Part shown: positions 11,575 to 22,378 of the stretch, piece after piece
Numbering within the stretch: the stretch's first letter is position 1
Layout of the letters: each line of letters starts with the position of its first letter
Assembly (NCBI GenBank): GCA_019914995.1
Contig: CM034127.1
Coordinates: forward strand, 5,642,001-5,706,000
DNA length: 64,000 bases
DNA from: Acanthochlamys bracteata
Lineage: Eukaryota; Streptophyta; Magnoliopsida; Pandanales; Velloziaceae
Reading direction: 5' to 3'
Position numbers and translations under genes: made by a program
The notes under the pieces: generated by a model
Told to the model about the DNA's origin: nothing
The model's input: only the letters and a program-made list of their open reading frames with translations
Databases searched by the model: none

Positions 11575-12595
11575 AATCTTCAAAATCACGTCTATCAAGA
11601 AAGGTGAACCCGATTAGGTGGAGAAATGATGTCTACTTTAAGTTTCTTGAATATTGTGAACAAGAGATATCTAAGGGGAATAGGCCAGGAACACATTTTA
11701 ATATGCAAGACTGAGCAAATATCAAAACATCATTTGAAGAATTTTATGGCCAGGAGGTTGAGCGAAAATAATTAAAAAATTATTGGGATGGTATGAAAAG
11801 TGATTACAATAATTATAAATCATTGGTTCGTGGAGAGTCTTGATTTGGAATAGGATTATACTCGCAACACAATCGCTGTAGATGAGGAGTGGTGGAAAGA
11901 AAAGATTAAGGTATTTTTGTCTAATCGTATAGATGCATTATTATTATTAAATTAATGTTTTGAATTAATGAACTCTTTATTTCTTTAAACATATCCTAAG
12001 TTCAAAAAATTTAAGGAAAAATATTTATCTATATATTGTGAACGGTACCCGACTTTGTTTGATAACCTTGTTGCAAATGGTTCGCGGGCTTGGGCACCAT
12101 CACAAATTCAACAGGAGACTGCACCTTCAAACCCATCAGATTTGGAAAGCAGCGGAGATAACGATGACGTTCGAACCAATGAAGAATTTTAACCTACATT
12201 TCAGATTCCCTCTCCTATAGTAACTGATAATGATTTCTTTTCACAGTCTTTCTCTATATCTCAAAATCCTTTAAAATCAGGAAGTAGTGGTAGGAAGCGA
12301 AAGAGTTCCGGATCATTTGGAAAGGAGCATATACGGGACATGACAAAGATAATGCATCAAAAACACGCAATGACGTTATCGATATCCACCATCCGTTAAT
12401 GTTTGTCGATATTGGACACTATTTCACAGATAGAGGTCAGTAGCCCCCTAGCCCATTATGCAACATGTGTATTGACTAAGAAAGAAAATCGTAAAGTCTT
12501 TATGAACTATTCTAATGCTGCAGCTCGATATAGTTGGCTGAATTTTCACTTTATCTTTTTTAGACCAGGCAAATTCTAAAATAGTTATTGTATAT
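11575..12595 (+). pseudogene. Harbinger ORF1 remnant, Myb/SANT-like DNA-binding protein
   Basis: The plus strand reads RWRNDVYFKFLEYCEQEISK, then NRPGTHFNMQD, TSFEEFYGQEVERK, LKNYWDGMKSDYNNYKSLV. After an intron-like gap (donor near 11910, acceptor near 12000) it reads YLSIYCERYPTLFDNLVANG and SGSSGRKRKSSGSFGKEHI. This is the plant Myb/SANT-like domain found in ORF1 of PIF/Harbinger elements and their domesticated relatives; ORF1 protein works with the transposase in DNA binding and nuclear entry. In-frame stops follow FNMQD, VERK and GES, and there is at least one frameshift, so no product is expected. Confidence 0.75.
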
Positions 12596-13080
12596 TGTAA
12601 TTTGAATATTGTGAAACATTATTGTGCTAGTAGTATAAAGTTAATATGTTGTAAACATTATTGGATATTGTTATGGTTGTAAAATAATATTATTGTATAA
12701 TGTGATAGTATGATGTTGGTGATAGTTATTATATATTGTTATGGTAGTATTATTGTGAACATTATTGAAATATTATTATGGTGGTAGTATGATATTCATA
12801 AAATAATAATATTATAAATATTTTTTAAATAATTTTGTGGTGGACATATGATTTTAGTACGCTGTTACTATGATCTAATTGAACAATTTAAAATATTGTT
12901 TTGATAGTATGATATTAGTATATTATATAATGGTGATAGTATGTAATATGATCAAAGTTGTATTATTAGTAAAAAATTTTATATCAATTATGATATTACT
13001 GTGTTTGAAAATTATGAGTTTATACGTATTTTTTAGTTAATATTGACAGCTTAAAATTAATTTTTACATTTTCAGTTAAA

Positions 13081-14382
13081 TGAATCCGTTGGCTAATGAT
13101 AGTGAGGAAAATGATAGTGAAAAAGAATAGACAGATTTATGTTAACAAATAAATTATGCAGCAATTCAGTACTACGATCGATATCTATACAAACGTCCGT
13201 GTCGTACATCTATACGCACGGATAACGTCTTCAGAAATGAGATACTGAAAGAAAATAAAGTTCGTTGCTATCAAATTTTTCGATCGAAGGTAACTGTTTT
13301 TTTATAACTATATGATGAGTTGACAAGATTGTACGACTTATATGCAACACGTGAAATATTTGTTCATAAAGAAGTTGCTATTTTTCTCGGAATGTGTGCG
13401 CATAGTCTAGGAAATAGAATAAATTAGGAAATGTTTAATCATTCGGGTGAGACGATTCATCAACATTTTCATAGAGTGCTTGAGTCTGTGCTGAAATTAG
13501 CTGCAAATATTATAAAGCCTTATGATAAATATAACAAGGGAGAGGCATTTCATAAACCACAGAACGCACGTTATTTTCCATGGTTTAAAGTAAGTGATCA
13601 AATCAAATTTGGATACTTAGATTATTATATTAGATAAGTTGAATTTTTTATTTTGATATCAAATTTTGAATACAGGATTGTATTGAAGCTATCGATAGGA
13701 CACATATCAAAGCAACTATACGGCCAGAAGATGTAACACCTTACATTGGATGCAAAGGGTATGTTACTTAAAATATATTGGCGGTATGTGATTTTAATAT
13801 GTATTTTACATTGCATGAGCCGGATGTGAAGGGTCAGCTCACGATTTAAACATACTGAACGAAGCATTACGCAGGCCTGAACTGAGATTTTCTCATCTTT
13901 ATAGAGATCAATATTATTTAGTGGATATAGGATATAAACATACCTATAGATATATGGGTCCTTATAAAGGTGGGGACGTAAGATATCATCTGTAAGACTT
14001 TCGTCGTGCCAATACACCATAAATACGGGCACCTAGAGGGAGGAAAGAAAAGTTCAACTTTCTACATTCTTCATGCAAAACTATTCTTAAACGTTCATTT
14101 GGCGTATGGAAGACGTGATTTGCAATTTTAAGAGATATGTCGCCATACTCAATAGATGTATAACGTAATATTATTATTGTTACAATAGCGATACATAACT
14201 ATATCAGGATTAAAGGAGTAGATGAATCATTTACAAATACTGAGCGTGAAACTTATCTACCAATAGTATTTGAAGCATCTTTCAGTACATTAAACATACA
14301 ACCCGAAGATGTACCCGATCATAATGATAGGTGGGATGCATATCGTGATGCAATTGCAAATGAAATATATAGACATTTGTGA
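13081..14382 (+). pseudogene. Harbinger DDE transposase remnant (DDE_Tnp_4 type)
   Basis: Frame pieces read RCYQIFRSK, EMFNHSGETIHQHFHRVLES, YFPWFK, then after a short intron DCIEAIDRTHIKATIRPEDV and PYIGCKG, SAHDLNIL, YYLVDIGYKHTYRYMGPYKG, FLHSSCKTILKRSFGVWKT and VTIAIHNYIRIKGVDE. The order matches PIF/Harbinger transposase. The first catalytic Asp is in AIDRTH (usual AIDGTH) and the second in SAHD. The third acidic position, usually E in the IERTFGVLK segment, reads K in ILKRSFGVW. Stops occur after NRIN, after GYVT and in the DVRYHL region. Both the catalytic change and the stops mean it is inactive. Confidence 0.85.
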
Positions 14383-15035
14383 ATGTTGTGTTTTTGTTTC
14401 ATCTTATAATGGTATTTTAGTTTGCTGACTGTATAATATCTATATTAAGATTTATTTGATATTGTCAAGAGTTGATTCTATTAGTTGTCCAATATTTATT
14501 TAATATTTTTACACTATAAAAATAAATCTATAATTTATACAGATAAATACATATCAAAATCATTTACTAATTTATCGTAATAATACTAGATATACAAAAT
14601 AATATAAAAAACTTTTAATAATTATTTAAATATGTATTTTCAAATTTAATATTATAATAATAGTTATATAATCAATATTATTCAAATTAATTATTGATTA
14701 ATATCAATAATATAATTTGTTAATAAATTTATATATATTGATATAAGTAATTATTTTTTATATAAATTTTACATAATAAAATTATTAAATTAAAAAAATA
14801 AATAATATATTAAAAAGAATTAAAAATTTCATAATATATCAATTACTATATATATAGGAGCATTTCAGTCATTATATATCTTATACAGAAATAAGTATAA
14901 GTTTAGCTAAACACTTCATTCAACTTTCAGCATTAAAAAGCACGATACAGTAAAAATTTATTCTAATACTTTTCAGCATAAAACTATTTTTATAGCAAAA
15001 ACTCTACAGCCGCTTATAGAAGTAGTTGTTTCCCC

Positions 15036-15720
15036 AATAGCTTCAAACTTACACCTTTATATTTTCTATTGTGTAGTATTTTCACATCTTCATAAGCATC
15101 AGCATAATAAGTTAACTCTTCGAGCTTTATGATGCCTATTCTTTTGGGGGTAACTACTAGTATAGACATTATCATTGTTAGCCTCCAACTGAAGGAATGT
15201 TTATCACAATGAATGTTATTTTCATTAATATACAACATATTTTTCTTTTGAGCTTGAACTTCAAAAGAAGAATTATAAAAAAGTTCAGACTCTAAAGTAT
15301 GACTTTATAGATTATAAATCTTATACCTATGATGAAGTTGAAAATTCTAAATCTGATAATCATGGTGTTGACAACTTGGAAATGAGCAGTAGCGCTGGTG
15401 ACTCTTAATCTCAGCAACTAATCAGAACGTTAGTGTTATAATTTTGAACCAAAATGGTAATGAAAGTTCATAAGAAAAGGTGTGACACCAAGTTCAAGTT
15501 CCTTTGAGTCCATAGCTTCATAAGCATCTGACATAACAAACTAATTACTTGGATGTCCTTGATTCAGCCTGAACCATTCAAAACAGTTACCAAACAGGCA
15601 AATAGAGATATTCTTAAACCCATATATGAATCCACATTTTATACTATAGTTAAATATTCATTGGTTGTCATAATGAAATCATCATTTCTTAATCAATTAT
15701 AAATTGTATATAGTCCTAAT
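15036..15720 (+). mobile_element. Ty1/copia remnant, right part
   Basis: Continues the copia pol downstream of integrase. Frame pieces NKLTLRAL, CLFF and RHYHC-PPTEGMFITMNVIF correspond to the conserved copia stretch NKLDPRAxKCVFLGY...GYxCYHPPSRRxFVTMDVTF. An acidic spacer follows (YDEVENSKSDNHGVDNLEMS), as before the copia reverse transcriptase. Stops and frameshifts are frequent, and the reverse transcriptase was not recognised. Confidence 0.6.
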
Positions 15721-15766
15721 AGTGCGTGAGAACCGTTACTAACGTACCGTGAAAAGCATTTATTTG

Positions 15767-16012
15767 AAATGAAGTGCGTTTCACAATATAGAGTTTTTTT
15801 GAAATTAAAATTATTTTTATCTTTTTTAAAAATAAATTTTATTTTTTTATCTAAAAAAATAAAAATATACAATAAAAAAATCTCACTAAGTATAATTTTT
15901 CTATATTTCTAAATTTTAAATAAATTTTCTTCATACTTATAAAAAATATGTTAAAAAATATATAATTAAAAATTAAAAAACTGTTTTTGGGGTAAACAAT
16001 GCCAAACACCTA
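15767..16012 (-). repeat. MITE-like family A copy
   Basis: Reverse-orientation copy: GAAGTGCGTTTCAC start, AAAAATAAATTTTATTTTT, AATAAAAAAATCTCACTAAG (compare CTTACTCCGT-type box in copy 1), then TTAAAAAACTGTTTTTGGGG and a GCCAAACACC end. Confidence 0.55.
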
Positions 16013-17446
16013 ATAATGAGATGAAATGGTTGTTTGGGGTTACTTAATTAATATAAGATACTTTTTCAAAAAAGAGCATTTTCCGAATTTTCTAAAAGAT
16101 GCGTTTGTCTTTGTAAATTAACAAAATAGATATTGTACACCTAAATATTTTATAACGTACAATCCACTCATACTCTCTAAATTTTTGTTGAAAAATATTT
16201 TTAACTAGTGTAAAAAATTTCAAGATAACGAAAAGCTGAAAAAGAGAGAAATGGAATTGAAATGAAGAGCCAAATGACTCCGAAATTTTTGCAAAAGAAT
16301 GAAACATAGAAAATAATGGGATCCATTATACAAACACATTTGCACATGTAACTAAAGTTAGTATAGTTTGAGTTATTATCTTTAACTGTAAATTTAAATT
16401 AGTCATTGTAATAATTCGACTTGAAAAATGCCTTTTTACATGATAAATTTAGGTGTATTTAGATCTCTCACTAAGGTGTATGATATAAAAAAGACAACCA
16501 AATGGTGTGTGAGTTAAAAAAAATATTATATGAATTGAGACAATCTCTAAGAGTACGACCCGAAAGGTTCACGAAGTACATGATAATTTTCAGGTATTCA
16601 TTCATATCAGATTTTATTTCTGTACAAAAAGATAGGTAAGATCACTACGTAGATGGCATATTGGTTTATAGAGAATGATCTAATAAAACTTATTTAGGAA
16701 ATTTGATATAAAATGTCTTGTTTTATTAAGACATTGTTTTGGGATGGAAGAGTAATACATACACCGCATTCATGTCATTGGATAAATTATTTATCAAAAT
16801 TTGGCAATCTAATTTGTCGGACCAAGTGAGAATTTTCTACAAATTTTAGGATTGTATTAGGATCCAGATCCTCTGCGTTGGTTATTGGTTCGGCATGATG
16901 GGCTTCATGCATTTGCGGACTGAATGGAAGTTCTGTGTTGGTTTAGGACTTCTACTAACCCACCAAACTCTTTATTTAAATTCACTTTTAAATTAAATAA
17001 ATATATAAAATTAAAATAATTTTTTTTTAAAGTTTATTTTTAAAATTTAATTTTAAAACTCACCTTTTAATATTAAATAAATATAAAAACTTATTTTTTA
17101 TTAAATATTTTTAATTTTAATTTATTTACTTCAACAAAGTATGAATTTACTATCAAAATAAACACCCCCTTAGCTTTTAGTGCGTGGCATGCCAACGAAA
17201 TGGGAAAGACAATCAACACCAAAAACCAAAATCATCAATACCAATATAATAAGAAATTTCACAATACAGCCAATAATAATATAATCATATACCCCCAATC
17301 TTTCTCCATCACCAATTCACCAAGTCTTCCCCGACTGATTTACGTTACTGACACCTTCACATAAACCAAGCAACTAACCGCATAACAAAACATGCACACC
17401 TACAACCACACCCTCTGCAAACAAAAGCTCAATAATTAAGAACTTC
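16013..17446. other. spacer between copia remnant and dehydrin gene, with one family B MITE
   Basis: No coding content recognised at 16013-16960. A family B element lies at about 16962-17170, ending AAATAAACACCCCCTTAG. 17200-17446 is the 3' flank of the minus-strand dehydrin gene; on that strand AATAAT/AATTATTG-rich sequence after the stop could hold the polyadenylation signal. Confidence 0.5.
16962..17170. repeat. MITE-like family B copy
   Basis: Begins CACCAAACTCTTTATTTAAA with TTCACTTTT behind it and ends AAATAAACACCCCC, with a pure A/T interior like the copies at 5089 and 20096. Confidence 0.5.
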
Positions 17447-18595
17447 CTAGTTATCAGCAGCAGTTTTGGCTTCAATAGGTTTCTCCTCCTCTGCAGTATT
17501 CTTGTGGTGGCCGGGGAGCTTCTCCTTGATCTTCTCCAAGAACCCCTTCCTCTCTCCCTCGTGCTCCTTGTTAGCCTGCTCCGCCCCAATGCACTCCTCT
17601 GCCGGCGGTGGTACAGACTTTTCATTCTCCGCCACCTCTGTTGTAGTATTCTTGTTTTGACCTGAGAGCTTCTCCTTGATCTTTTCCAGGAACCCTTTCT
17701 TCTGTCCTTCTTCTTTGTGCTCTTCATCTGCCTGCTGAGCTACGATGCATTCCTCCGCCGGCAGTGGTGGAGCAGCAGCAGAGTGATCTTCCTCCTCATG
17801 CTTGTGTTCACCTGGTAGCTTCTCCTTGATCTTATCAACCAGTTTCTCGTCACCAGCAGCGGATTCTTCAGGCTTCATGTTCTCGTCAAGTCTTTCAACT
17901 TTGATCGAGTTATCGTCCACGGAAACCACTGAAGCCTCTGGTTCAAAATCTGCAGAATACTCTTCTCCTGGCTTCTGCTCGACATTGTCGACGTTTCCTG
18001 GCTGGACATCTTCGTTCTTCTCTACTTCCTTTTTCTCTTCGCTGTCCAGGTGCAGCTTCTCCTTGGTCTTGTCCTTCAACCCCTTCTTCTTCTTTTTTTT
18101 CTCCCCGTTCTCATCAACCGCTTCCTCCTCATCACTTGACTGCAAAGATCAATGACAACGTTCAGGATTTGAAAGATCACGAACTGTAATGTAAAAAGTA
18201 TTAGTTTGGGATCATTTAGAACTTACAGAGCTGGAGCTGGAAGAGCTGGTACGGTGAAGCTTGTCGAGAAGGCCATGGTGCTTTTCCTCTTTCTTGTCTT
18301 CGTTCTCCTCCTGTGTCTTGATCTTCTCTTCTTGATCAACAGGTCTTGATTCTTCTTCCATGCTCATCTTCTCCATCCCTTGAGCTAAGCCTTCTTGATC
18401 CTCTCCCTTCTTCTCTTCATCCTTCTTCCCCATGAAATCAAACAGTCCTCTTTCCTTCACCTCCATTTGATCTCCTACTTTCTTTTGACTCCGTTCAGGA
18501 ACCATACCTAGACTCTGTTCCTCTAGCCTCTGGTTATCTTCCCGTTTCTGCTCAACAAACTCCGGTAACATAGCCTGCCTCTGCTCCTCTGCCAT
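17447..18595 (-). CDS. acidic FSK3-type dehydrin (ERD10/ERD14/COR47-like)
   Basis: Two exons, 18595-18227 and 18139-17447, give 353 residues; the 87-bp intron is GTAAGT...TTTGCAG. Features in order: an F-segment ERGLFDFMGKK (~48-58); a serine run within LHRTSSSSSSS|SSDEEE (~114-128), the S-segment phosphorylated by CK2-type kinases; a degenerate K-like GLKDKTKEKLHL (~143-154); and three K-segments EKLVDKIKEKLPGEHK, KKGFLEKIKEKLSGQNK and RKGFLEKIKEKLPGHHK (~221-235, 271-285, 321-335), with PAEECI(V/G)A spacers. The intron splits the S-segment, as is usual for SKn dehydrins. The protein is highly charged, rich in E/K and almost Cys-free. The family protects membranes and proteins during cold and drought and is disordered in solution. 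The start is the first ATG after a TATA box. Longer than typical (~200-260 residues) because the linkers are long. Confidence 0.95.
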
Positions 18596-18718
18596 CTGTG
18601 TAGGTAGATAAACTCGCTAGAAAATCTAAATAATCGGGAGATTAAAGCTATTGATTGTAACAATACCAAAGAAATTTGTCTAAGCTTTGAGATAATGCTG
18701 AGAGAGACGAGAAAAGCA

Positions 18719-18726
18719 CTTATATA
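18719..18726 (-). promoter_or_regulatory. TATA box of the dehydrin gene
   Basis: TATATAAG on the minus strand, ~125 bp upstream of the ATG at 18595, implying a 5' UTR of ~95 bp. Confidence 0.75.
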
Positions 18727-18811
18727 GGCTAGCGTTACCAGTGCGCCAAGGAAGCGATTGAAAGTAGAGCTGGACATCCAGCGAATCAACGGTCCCACTC
18801 ATCGTCGTGTA

Positions 18812-18817
18812 ACCGAC
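18812..18817 (+). promoter_or_regulatory. DRE/CRT core upstream of dehydrin
   Basis: ACCGAC, the core bound by CBF/DREB factors, ~90 bp upstream of the TATA box. Core match only; plausible because cold-induced dehydrins use it. Confidence 0.5.
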
Positions 18818-19134
18818 TACTTTGCGATGGGTCATAGAAGCACAATTCTTCGCTGTTAATAAATTAAAAAGAAAAGAATAAAGGAGAGAATGCCAGAGAC
18901 AATTGGTGAAAATAAACGAATGACAGAAGGACACGTATGCATATTATTACGAGTGGGGACAAAATATGTGGAGTGATCTGGAAGGGCGGTGACTAGATAG
19001 GCATGAAAGGAAGAAAATTGGAACATGAAAGAGAACGGTGATTGATTGAGGATTAAATATTGTTAATTAACGTTCTTTGAACTTTTAATGACATATAAAT
19101 TGTAGTAATTCGTACAGACTATCACAGTAGATTT

Positions 19135-19140
19135 CACGTG
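19135..19140. promoter_or_regulatory. G-box/ABRE upstream of dehydrin
   Basis: TTTCACGTGAAA, a palindrome centred on CACGTG, ~540 bp upstream of the ATG. The ABA-responsive bZIP (ABF/AREB) class binds this core. Confidence 0.5.
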
Positions 19141-19220
19141 AAAGCACCGTCGATATGAATCATGAACTTGGTACGGAGTTTGAACGCATGCATGTAGAAG
19201 AAGAGTGGGATTGAGGATGG

Positions 19221-19232
19221 TGTCGGCACGTC
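19221..19232 (-). promoter_or_regulatory. overlapping ABRE and DRE cores
   Basis: On the minus strand GACGTGCCGACA contains ACGTG directly followed by GCCGAC, i.e. an ABRE-like core abutting a CRT/DRE core, ~630 bp upstream of the dehydrin ATG. Confidence 0.45.
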
Positions 19233-19259
19233 TGATCAGAGTTGCCAAGGCCATTCAGT

Positions 19260-20134
19260 TCAGATTCTACTTTCGGTTTGCAAAAAGGCCATTCAGTTTA
19301 TGAATCATAAACTGTTGAGTGAATGATTAAAGCACTGTTTGACTGTACGTTTAGTGTTTTTATATTTATTAAAAATATTATTCTACTTTTATTAAAATTA
19401 AATTAAATTTTTTATTTTTTGAGTAATTTTAAACGCACTCTAAAATTTAGAGTTGATTGAGGCTTTCTTTTGACACGTTTGATACTCAAGTTTATTTCAT
19501 TTACTATATTAATTTTGTTTTGAATGAAATTTTATAGTACTTTAAAATTTTTAAATACAGGAAGATTTCACTAACTACTACTAATAGATTATTTCATGGC
19601 CTTCTAATTGATTTGATTAAATAGAATAAAATCATAATTACTAGTTATAAAGTTAAATTAGAGCAGCAACAAAGCGTATGATTATAGTGAGCTTTTCTTA
19701 AAGTAGTTGTCATAATTTCGCTTATCTTGTCTCGTAATGTTGTGTTCCTAATTCTTTTACCAAATTCTAAAGTTGTTGTAATGAAACCATATTCTCGTAC
19801 CTGTTTCAAGAGAAATTATAACATTGTAGGTTGTAGCAATGGCGCCTCGTTGACAAAAACCATTTCGAGTATCGAGATTTTTAAGTATATATAAAATAAA
19901 AATATTAAATATTAAATTTTTTAAATATAAATTTTTTATTTTAAAAATTAAAATAAGTAATAATAAAATGTTTTAATATATAATTTATATATTGTTTAAG
20001 CTTTAACAAATTTTACATATTTTAAAATTTTATTTAAATAAATAAAATAAAAAATTGAAATAAAAATTTAAAACATACCGGCAAACCGTTTCTACGATGT
20101 ATTTATTAACGTATTTTTTTTAAACTCATTTTTA

Positions 20135-20176
<42 letters not shown>

Positions 20177-20884
20177 TAAAATTATTTATTAATAATTTTT
20201 TAAAAAATTTTAATTTTAAAACTTATTATAAATTAAATTAATATAAAATTTTATTTTTTATTAAATATGTCTAATTTTTAATTTTATTTTTTAAATTAAT
20301 TTTTAAAAAATTCACTTCATCCAATTTATCTATAAAATAAACACGCCCATAGTATGACTTTTGAAAAATCTTACAGTTTTCAGTTTCAAAATCTATTAAA
20401 CATATTATACAAACTATATTTGTAAATAAAATTTTAATATATATACTATCTTTTTAAATTAAAATTTTTTTATAAAACTTCTATTTAAAAATTCATGTGC
20501 TCGGCTATTCTAAACGTACCCTTTCTGCTCTTTCCATTTGGCAGAAATTTTGCAGATCAACGAATGACTTTCATAGCCTTCACAATGATATTTGCAGATA
20601 GTTCTTGTTTACAAAAATACAAACTTTTCCTTATCTTGCACGTGGCGTCTATTCTTTGTAATACTTGTGTTTAGGTACTGATAATTACAGATGGGCGCTC
20701 GAATAGCAAAAATCTTTAATAATTTCACGTCTCTTTCCTTCAGTGGTTGTAACTGGGAAATTATTTTTGTCTATATGTGCAAGTCGAAGTGGCTTGGAAT
20801 GTTCCAGCAGAGTTGATGTCGATGTACAAACGGCACTGATTAGTTATCAACTCCAGATTTTTCAAAACATTATTATTTATGTAA
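19260..20884. other. AT-rich spacer with family B MITE and TA microsatellite
   Basis: No gene recognised. A family B element at about 20096-20349 (ends ATGTATTTATTAACG and ATAAACACGCCC) contains a ~31-bp TA run at 20141-20171. Confidence 0.55.
20096..20349. repeat. MITE-like family B copy with internal (TA)n
   Basis: Same end words as at 5089 and 16962; interior includes a (TA)~15 run followed by TTAAAATAAAATTATTTATT. Confidence 0.5.
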
Positions 20885-21305
20885 AAAGATACGAATATTT
20901 TTTTTTAAGGAGCATTTTTGGTACTTTTTTTTTAGTTTATGATCGGAATAGTTTTTAAATTCAATCTCTACTGTTGGATATAAAAAATTATAAGTTTGAA
21001 ATATATCAATAAAATTTCAACTCAATCGGATCATGAATTCACTTTAATCTAGTCATTTGATTAAAATGATCGAAAGTAAAAATATTTTAAAATATATATT
21101 GTATTATTTTTATCATCTTAATTAAGTGATCAGATGGAAGTAAATTCATGATTCGATTGAGTTAAAATTTTATTAGTATATTTTTAACTAATAGCATTTT
21201 ATATATAATGATAGAAATTAAATTTGGAGATTATTTTGACTATAAACTGGAGATTATTTTGACTATAAACTGAAAAGAAAGTGACTAAAAATATTCTTAA
21301 AGAGG
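20885..21305. repeat. fold-back MITE family C, copy 1
   Basis: A long imperfect palindrome. The left arm has AATCTCTACTGTTGGATATA...AAATTTCAACTCAATCGGAT and the right arm the complement (ATTCGATTGAGTTAAAATTT...AATGATAGAAATTAAATTTG). Outer ends are AAGGAGCATTTTTGGTAC and ACTAAAAATATTCTTAAAG. The right arm has a small internal duplication, TGGAGATTATTTTGACTATA occurring twice near 21226-21270. Shares its arm core with the elements at 33361 and 34508. Confidence 0.65.
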
Positions 21306-22378
21306 GAGTGCATGTATTATTCATGATGAATTATGTAAGAGTTTGAGAAAGCAAAATTCTCCTCATTCTTATTATATTATTATTTTTCTTTATTTTGTTC
21401 TTTATAAGGGCGCATTTACAAACATTTAAATTCACTCTTTGAAAATAAATTTATAAGAAATAAATTTAAATTTTAAAATAATTTAATAAAACATTGTTAT
21501 GTTTATTTTGTATTAAAAATAAACTTTAGAATTGAATAGTTTAAAATTTAAAATTTGAAAATAAAAGTTTAGACGAAAATTTCGAGTTTTTATTTTTATA
21601 TTGATTTTATTTTGAAATTGAATCAAAGTTAATAAGTTTCTAGTAAAAAAATGAATTTGTGTGAAGTATGGGAATTTTCCACCAATCTTTATTGTTAGTA
21701 CAATAGCTTGTGTCATTATTGTTGATAAATGAGTTGATTGGATACGTTTGTCATTCTTTTCAAAAAAGTATTTTAAACTTTTAAATTTATATTTTAATAA
21801 ATTTTTATAATTTGTTTATAAAATGTATTTAAAAATTTTATAATAAAAAATTTTTTTATAATAGATCTTAATTTATTTTTATTAAATAATAAAACTTATT
21901 TTCAAAATAAAATAAGAATATTTTTTATTCACAAAAGTATTTTTATAAATACTCATAAATAATTCGAAATATATTTTATTTTTATAGATTGAAAATATAT
22001 AACAGTTTTTTTGAACGCTGATTCTAACCCTCTATTTAGAATGAAATTAATGGAGAGCAATAAAATTAAGTAAATTAATTATTTTTATTATTTTTATTTG
22101 ATAATAAATTTATAAAATTAATGGAGTATAAATTTTTTTTAATTATTCTTATGTGAAAAATAATCAATTACACCAAATCGGGGATGTAAGCAGCAGTAAA
22201 AGGGATCTTATTACTGTTAAAAGTTTTAAATTCCCATCTTATTCACGTTACTCACTGTATTTACGTGGTATTTTATTTTCTCTCGCGCGAGCTATGGGAA
22301 AGCAACCCGTCGCGGCGACGGCGACTTCGCACGCCAAGTTCAAGCTCATGCACCGACGATCTTCGCCGAACATGAAGT
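21306..22378. other. AT-rich spacer
   Basis: No gene recognised. 22290-22400 is a GC-rich patch with near-repeats CGAACATGAAGTTTACGCCG and CGAACTTGAAGCTCACGCCG, i.e. short duplications of the tail of the adjacent minus-strand fragment. Confidence 0.5.

Larger units (their letters stand above)
7366..15035 (+). mobile_element. degenerate PIF/Harbinger (Pong-like) DNA transposon nested in copia remnant
   Basis: The left end reads GGCCCTATTTGGTTGTGGTT at 7371 onward. The right end, reversed, reads GCTATTGGGGAAACAACTAC, a weak terminal inverted repeat sharing CTATTTGG/CTATTGG. Inside, in order: a leader with AGCTTTAAGC-type subterminal motifs, a ~3.2-kb tandem repeat field (8330-11545), a Myb/SANT-like ORF1 remnant (11575-12595), a low-complexity TATTGTTATGGTNGTA-rich stretch (12600-13075), a DDE transposase remnant (13081-14382) and an AT-rich tail. 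Two ORFs, Myb-like then DDE, are the standard Pong/PIF layout. The copia reading frame breaks at one end and resumes at the other, which fixes the borders to within tens of bases. A clean 3-bp TTA/TAA target duplication was not found. Confidence 0.75.

Noticed and set aside
17466..18155. Open frames on the plus strand opposite the dehydrin gene
   Set aside because: Antisense shadows of a Lys/Glu-rich coding sequence; the minus frame has the F, S and K segments and splice sites.
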